From: MGBC163016 sp964649145
GTDB lineage: Bacteria; Actinomycetota; Coriobacteriia; Coriobacteriales; Eggerthellaceae
Direction of reading: 5' to 3'
Length of the DNA: 64,000 nt
NCBI GenBank assembly: GCA_964649145.1
Contig: CAZYOQ010000006.1
Coordinates: forward strand, 1 to 64,000
Shown: piece by piece, positions 61,367 to 64,000 of the stretch
Position numbering within the stretch: position 1 is the first letter of the stretch
Layout: the number at the start of each line of letters is the position of its first letter
The notes under the pieces: model-generated
What the model saw: only the letters and a program-made list of their open reading frames with translations
Databases searched by the model: none
Told to the model about the DNA's origin: nothing
Made by a program: the position numbers and the translations under genes

Positions 61367-62512
61367 ATGGAATTGTTCGAGACTAGCATTGATGCCACTT
61401 GCGGCCATGCCAGGGCGCTAACCTATCAGACTGCCCATGGCCAGTTCCAAACGCCGATGTTTATGCCTGTGGGCACAAGGGCAACTGTTAAAGGAATTCC
61501 CCCTGAGATGCTCAAGGATATAGGCGCTCAGGTAGTACTTTCCAATACATACCACTTGTCTATGCGCCCAGGAGCCGATGTCGTTAAAGAAGCTGGCGGT
61601 ATTCATAAGTTCATGAACTACAACGGCCCTATTTTGACCGATTCGGGAGGATTTCAGGTTTTCTCATTGGCTGACACCGTAAAGCTTGACGATTCAGGCG
61701 TCACATTTAGAAGTGTCTATGATGGTGAGATAGTACATTGGACTCCAGAGGAAAACATGGCAATCCAGCAGGCTATCGGGGCAGATATTGTCATGCAACT
61801 TGATCAATGTGCACCTTACCCTGCCTCTCGGGACTTCGTGGCTCGGGCAGTCAAGTATTCAAGTGATTGGGCAAAGCGCTGTCTTGCAGCTCACGACCGA
61901 GCAGACCAAACTCTTTTCGGCATTGTTCAAGGGGGAATGCATCTAGATTTACGCTTGCAATCCATAAACAGCCTTCTTGATATCGAGAAAGAATCGCTTG
62001 CAAATGGCAAGAGAGTTTTCGGTGGCTTCGGTATTGGAGGCTATTCGGTTGGTGAGAGTCACGATGTAATGTTTGAGACCTTAGGCCAGGTTGCACGCGC
62101 TCTGCCCGCAAATCGCCCGAGATATCTTATGGGTGTTGGGAATCCTACGACGCTTGTTAAGGCAGTAGGCGAAGGCGTTGACATGTTTGACTGCGTTTTA
62201 GCCACAAGAACAGGGCGCATGGGAACCGCTTTTTCAAGCCAAGGGCGAATGAACTTGCGAAACGCGGCCTATACTCGTGATTTTGGCCCTCTAGATGAGC
62301 AGTGCCATTGCCCAACATGCACGAATTATTCTCGAGCTTACCTTAGGCACTTGGTCAAGCAGGGCGAGATGCTTGGAGGCATACTTATTTCCATTCATAA
62401 TCTCTATTACCTGTTAAATCTTATGCGTGATCTTCGTGCTGCTGTTATAGGTGGTTGTTATCAAGATTTTCTTAACAAGTGGATGAATTCTTCGGCCGCA
62501 GAAGATTACTAG
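61367..62512 (+). CDS. tgt: tRNA-guanine transglycosylase
   Basis: Tgt exchanges G34 for preQ1 in tRNAs with GUN anticodons. The 381-residue protein has LTDSGGFQVFSL near 90-101, the nucleophile region FDCVLATRTGRMG near 275-287 (catalytic Asp) and the zinc site CHCPTC with a downstream His near 317-345. It is canonical in length. AAGGAA lies seven bases before the ATG and the HAD gene is directly upstream. Leftward queA and queH lie 1 kb away; preQ1 biosynthesis genes are not in the window. Confidence 0.97.
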   Translation: MELFETSIDATCGHARALTYQTAHGQFQTPMFMPVGTRATVKGIPPEMLKDIGAQVVLSNTYHLSMRPGADVVKEAGGIHKFMNYNGPILTDSGGFQVFSLADTVKLDDSGVTFRSVYDGEIVHWTPEENMAIQQAIGADIVMQLDQCAPYPASRDFVARAVKYSSDWAKRCLAAHDRADQTLFGIVQGGMHLDLRLQSINSLLDIEKESLANGKRVFGGFGIGGYSVGESHDVMFETLGQVARALPANRPRYLMGVGNPTTLVKAVGEGVDMFDCVLATRTGRMGTAFSSQGRMNLRNAAYTRDFGPLDEQCHCPTCTNYSRAYLRHLVKQGEMLGGILISIHNLYYLLNLMRDLRAAVIGGCYQDFLNKWMNSSAAEDY

Positions 62513-62593
62513 CATTTATTAATATATATTTTGAAGGCGCATTTAGACTGTTTCTGCATTAATGAAACGAAAAGAACCGTTTGGAGAAATCAT

Positions 62594-63460
62594 ATGAAGC
62601 CCCGTATTATTACCTCAGTGCTCCTTGCAGCGTCACTTGTAGCGAGCTGTGGTTCATTGGCATTTGCTGAAGACGCGCAAGCTCAAACAGCTCAGGCAAC
62701 TCAGGTAGCTCAGGCAGCAGAATCGGGCGCGGAAGCAAGTTCCCTGCAATCAAGTTCTTCAACGATGTCTCTTTTTGCATCTAGCAAAAACGGTTTGGTT
62801 AAGAAGGGCTCTTCCTATTATTTCTACAAGAATGGCAAAAAGGTTAAAAGCTGCTGGAAGAAGGTCAAAGGCTATAAGTATTATTTCCAGAAGAATGGAA
62901 AGGCCGCTACAGGTTCCGTGAAAATTAAGGGTACCTACTATGTTTTCAAGGCAAATGGAAAGCTTGCTAAGGGAACGAAGACTCGCGTAGTCACTATCAA
63001 AAAGGTGAAGTATCAGGTTACTAAGGCCGGAAAGGCGAAGTCTGGCTGGAACGCCAAGAAGACAAGGTATTACAAAACCAATGGTGCCTTATTTACTAAC
63101 GGAAAGAAAAAAATCGGCTCAAAGACTTATTGTTTCAAAACATCTGGAGCCTTGATCAAGGGCGATGGTATTAAAAAGATAAGCACAATCAATTATTCGT
63201 TTTTGTGCGCGAACAGCAAAGGGATCTACGATTCTGCGAGAACCAAAAAGCTTAATGCGTATGCTTCAGAGGGCACAAAGTGCCAAGGCCTTATCTCGCT
63301 TCTTGGAACGCCTTCCAAACAGGTGACGCTTTCTTCTTGCTATTCCGTTGGCGGGGAAGAATGTGTTCCTTCAATAGAGCGTACGTACAAGAATTTCAAG
63401 CTAGTAACGTATAAGACGTCTAATGGTGAGGAATATTTCGGCTACCTAGAAGCGGTTTAA
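62594..63460 (+). CDS. Secreted protein with wall-binding-like repeats
   Basis: A 288-residue protein starting at ATG 62594 with GGAG seven bases ahead; the frame is open to a TTG at 62531 without support. A signal peptide (about 1-27, ending AFAED) is followed by an Ala/Gln/Ser-rich linker, then five or more repeats of about 20 residues with Tyr/Phe-Tyr-x-Lys-x-Gly-Lys patterns (YYFYKNGKKVKS, YYFQKNGKAATG, YYVFKANGKLAKG), resembling choline/glucan-binding repeats but Lys-rich. A C-terminal domain (about 200-288) with four cysteines and GGEECVPS may be a separate module. Related in style to the secreted protein at 26716. Surface attachment is likely. Confidence 0.72.
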   Translation: MKPRIITSVLLAASLVASCGSLAFAEDAQAQTAQATQVAQAAESGAEASSLQSSSSTMSLFASSKNGLVKKGSSYYFYKNGKKVKSCWKKVKGYKYYFQKNGKAATGSVKIKGTYYVFKANGKLAKGTKTRVVTIKKVKYQVTKAGKAKSGWNAKKTRYYKTNGALFTNGKKKIGSKTYCFKTSGALIKGDGIKKISTINYSFLCANSKGIYDSARTKKLNAYASEGTKCQGLISLLGTPSKQVTLSSCYSVGGEECVPSIERTYKNFKLVTYKTSNGEEYFGYLEAV

Positions 63461-63676
63461 GTGAGCGCTTTATGGCTGCCTAGTTAATGAGATGAGTTGA
63501 TTATTGCTTTTTGCGCGAGACATCCGAGGCCGGTATAGACTTTCGACCTTATTTTCTCCGTATCTTTATATTTGTGGCAGAATAGTTACGTTGTGCGCAT
63601 TATCCTTTGATGGGCGCTGTGAATACGCGCAATATAACATTTTAAGTTGAATATTGAAGTCTAATAGGGGTTTAAA

Positions 63677-64000
63677 GTGGCACTGGAAAGAAACGTCAAG
63701 AAATCCAAGATCAGCTCAGGAAATCATACACGTCGAAACGTTTGGCTGCTTATTGTCACGCTGCTGTTGATAGTAGTGTCAGTGGCGCTATTCATTCCTC
63801 CGCAAGATAGGATCAATTTAGGTCTAGACATCCGCGGCGGTCTTTCGGTTGTGATGACTGCAGAATCATCCGAGGACGAGGTTATGGACACAGACGACAT
63901 GGAAGATGCTCGTTCCATCATCGAAAGCCGTGTCAATGCCCTTGGCGCTTCTGAGGCTACAGTGCAGGTTCAGGGAACCAATCAGATTCTCGTGCAAATT
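63677..64000 (+). CDS. secD: Protein translocase subunit SecD, 5' part
   Basis: Only the first 108 codons are in the window; the gene runs off the right edge. The start is GTG 63677 after AGGGG at six bases. A basic N terminus is followed by one helix (about 23-41) and NLGLDIRGGLSVVM near 49-62, the conserved opening of SecD, then a P1 domain start with SIIESRVNALG. SecD with SecF pulls translocated chains out of SecYEG using the proton gradient. secF should follow. Confidence 0.9.
   Translation, partial: MALERNVKKSKISSGNHTRRNVWLLIVTLLLIVVSVALFIPPQDRINLGLDIRGGLSVVMTAESSEDEVMDTDDMEDARSIIESRVNALGASEATVQVQGTNQILVQI

Overview
This 64 kb window reads as chromosome of an anaerobic, moderate-GC Gram-positive bacterium, most likely a member of the Coriobacteriia (Actinomycetota), although a Clostridia-like relative cannot be excluded from sequence alone. 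Pointers are a 1602-residue double acyl-CoA dehydratase activase, acetate kinase and a phenylacetate-CoA-ligase/ACT pair (anaerobic metabolism), an HrcA/CIRCE-controlled clpC, a Gram-positive LexA box, a UvrX-type Y polymerase with a YolD partner, several Shine-Dalgarno-led GTG/TTG starts, and secreted proteins with Lys/Tyr-rich wall-binding-like repeats. No phage, insertion sequence or CRISPR array is visible. The most island-like spots are the hipBA-like pair near 25 kb and the DUF234-type ATPase at the left edge.

Layout. 0-7 kb: an ATPase, a secreted D,D-carboxypeptidase, the leftward unit tadA-ispE-membrane protein, a tRNA-Thr(CGU) and a class I glutamine-amidotransferase-like hydrolase. 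7-16 kb: SDR oxidoreductase, UPF0210 protein, the giant activase, then paaK-ACT. 16-20.4 kb: a leftward, translationally coupled unit polY-yolD-glycosyltransferase-ackA behind a promoter with a consensus LexA box. 20.6-24.7 kb: Mrp-type ATPase and clpC behind a CIRCE element. 25-27.4 kb: hipBA-like pair and a secreted Ig-like protein. 27.6-33.8 kb: DUF2130 protein, cysE, SEC-C methionine aminopeptidase, a polysaccharide flippase and a CmpB-type membrane protein. 33.8-37.7 kb: a cobalamin riboswitch followed by a transcobalamin-like (DUF4430) lipoprotein, EcfT, a fused EcfA1-EcfA2 and an S-component, together a probable corrinoid uptake system. 37.9-42.8 kb: zinc-ribbon proteins and a cassette of DUF5685, a J-domain/Cys-rich protein and a short Hsp70. 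43-50.8 kb: glycosyltransferase, ComF, solute-binding lipoprotein, M16C peptidase and two membrane-anchored proteins. 51-52.3 kb: infC-rpmI-rplT with a leader terminator and a probable ATA start codon for infC. 52.3-56 kb: polymer glycosylation genes. 56-64 kb: rsmI, a YgjP-type metallopeptidase, a cold-shock protein, queuosine genes queA, queH and tgt, a HAD phosphatase, a secreted repeat protein and the start of secD.

Two runs of exactly 100 N (39055-39154, 41777-41876) are each flanked by the same 55-bp sequence on both sides. Removing one copy plus the Ns restores one continuous reading frame in both interrupted genes, so these are scaffolding artefacts and not real breaks.

The most rewarding items are the riboswitch-controlled DUF4430/ECF corrinoid system, the DUF5685-J-protein-Hsp70 cassette, the LexA-box operon that appears to carry a glycosyltransferase and acetate kinase, and the ATA start of infC. 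Function calls rest on motifs read by eye; no database search was run.
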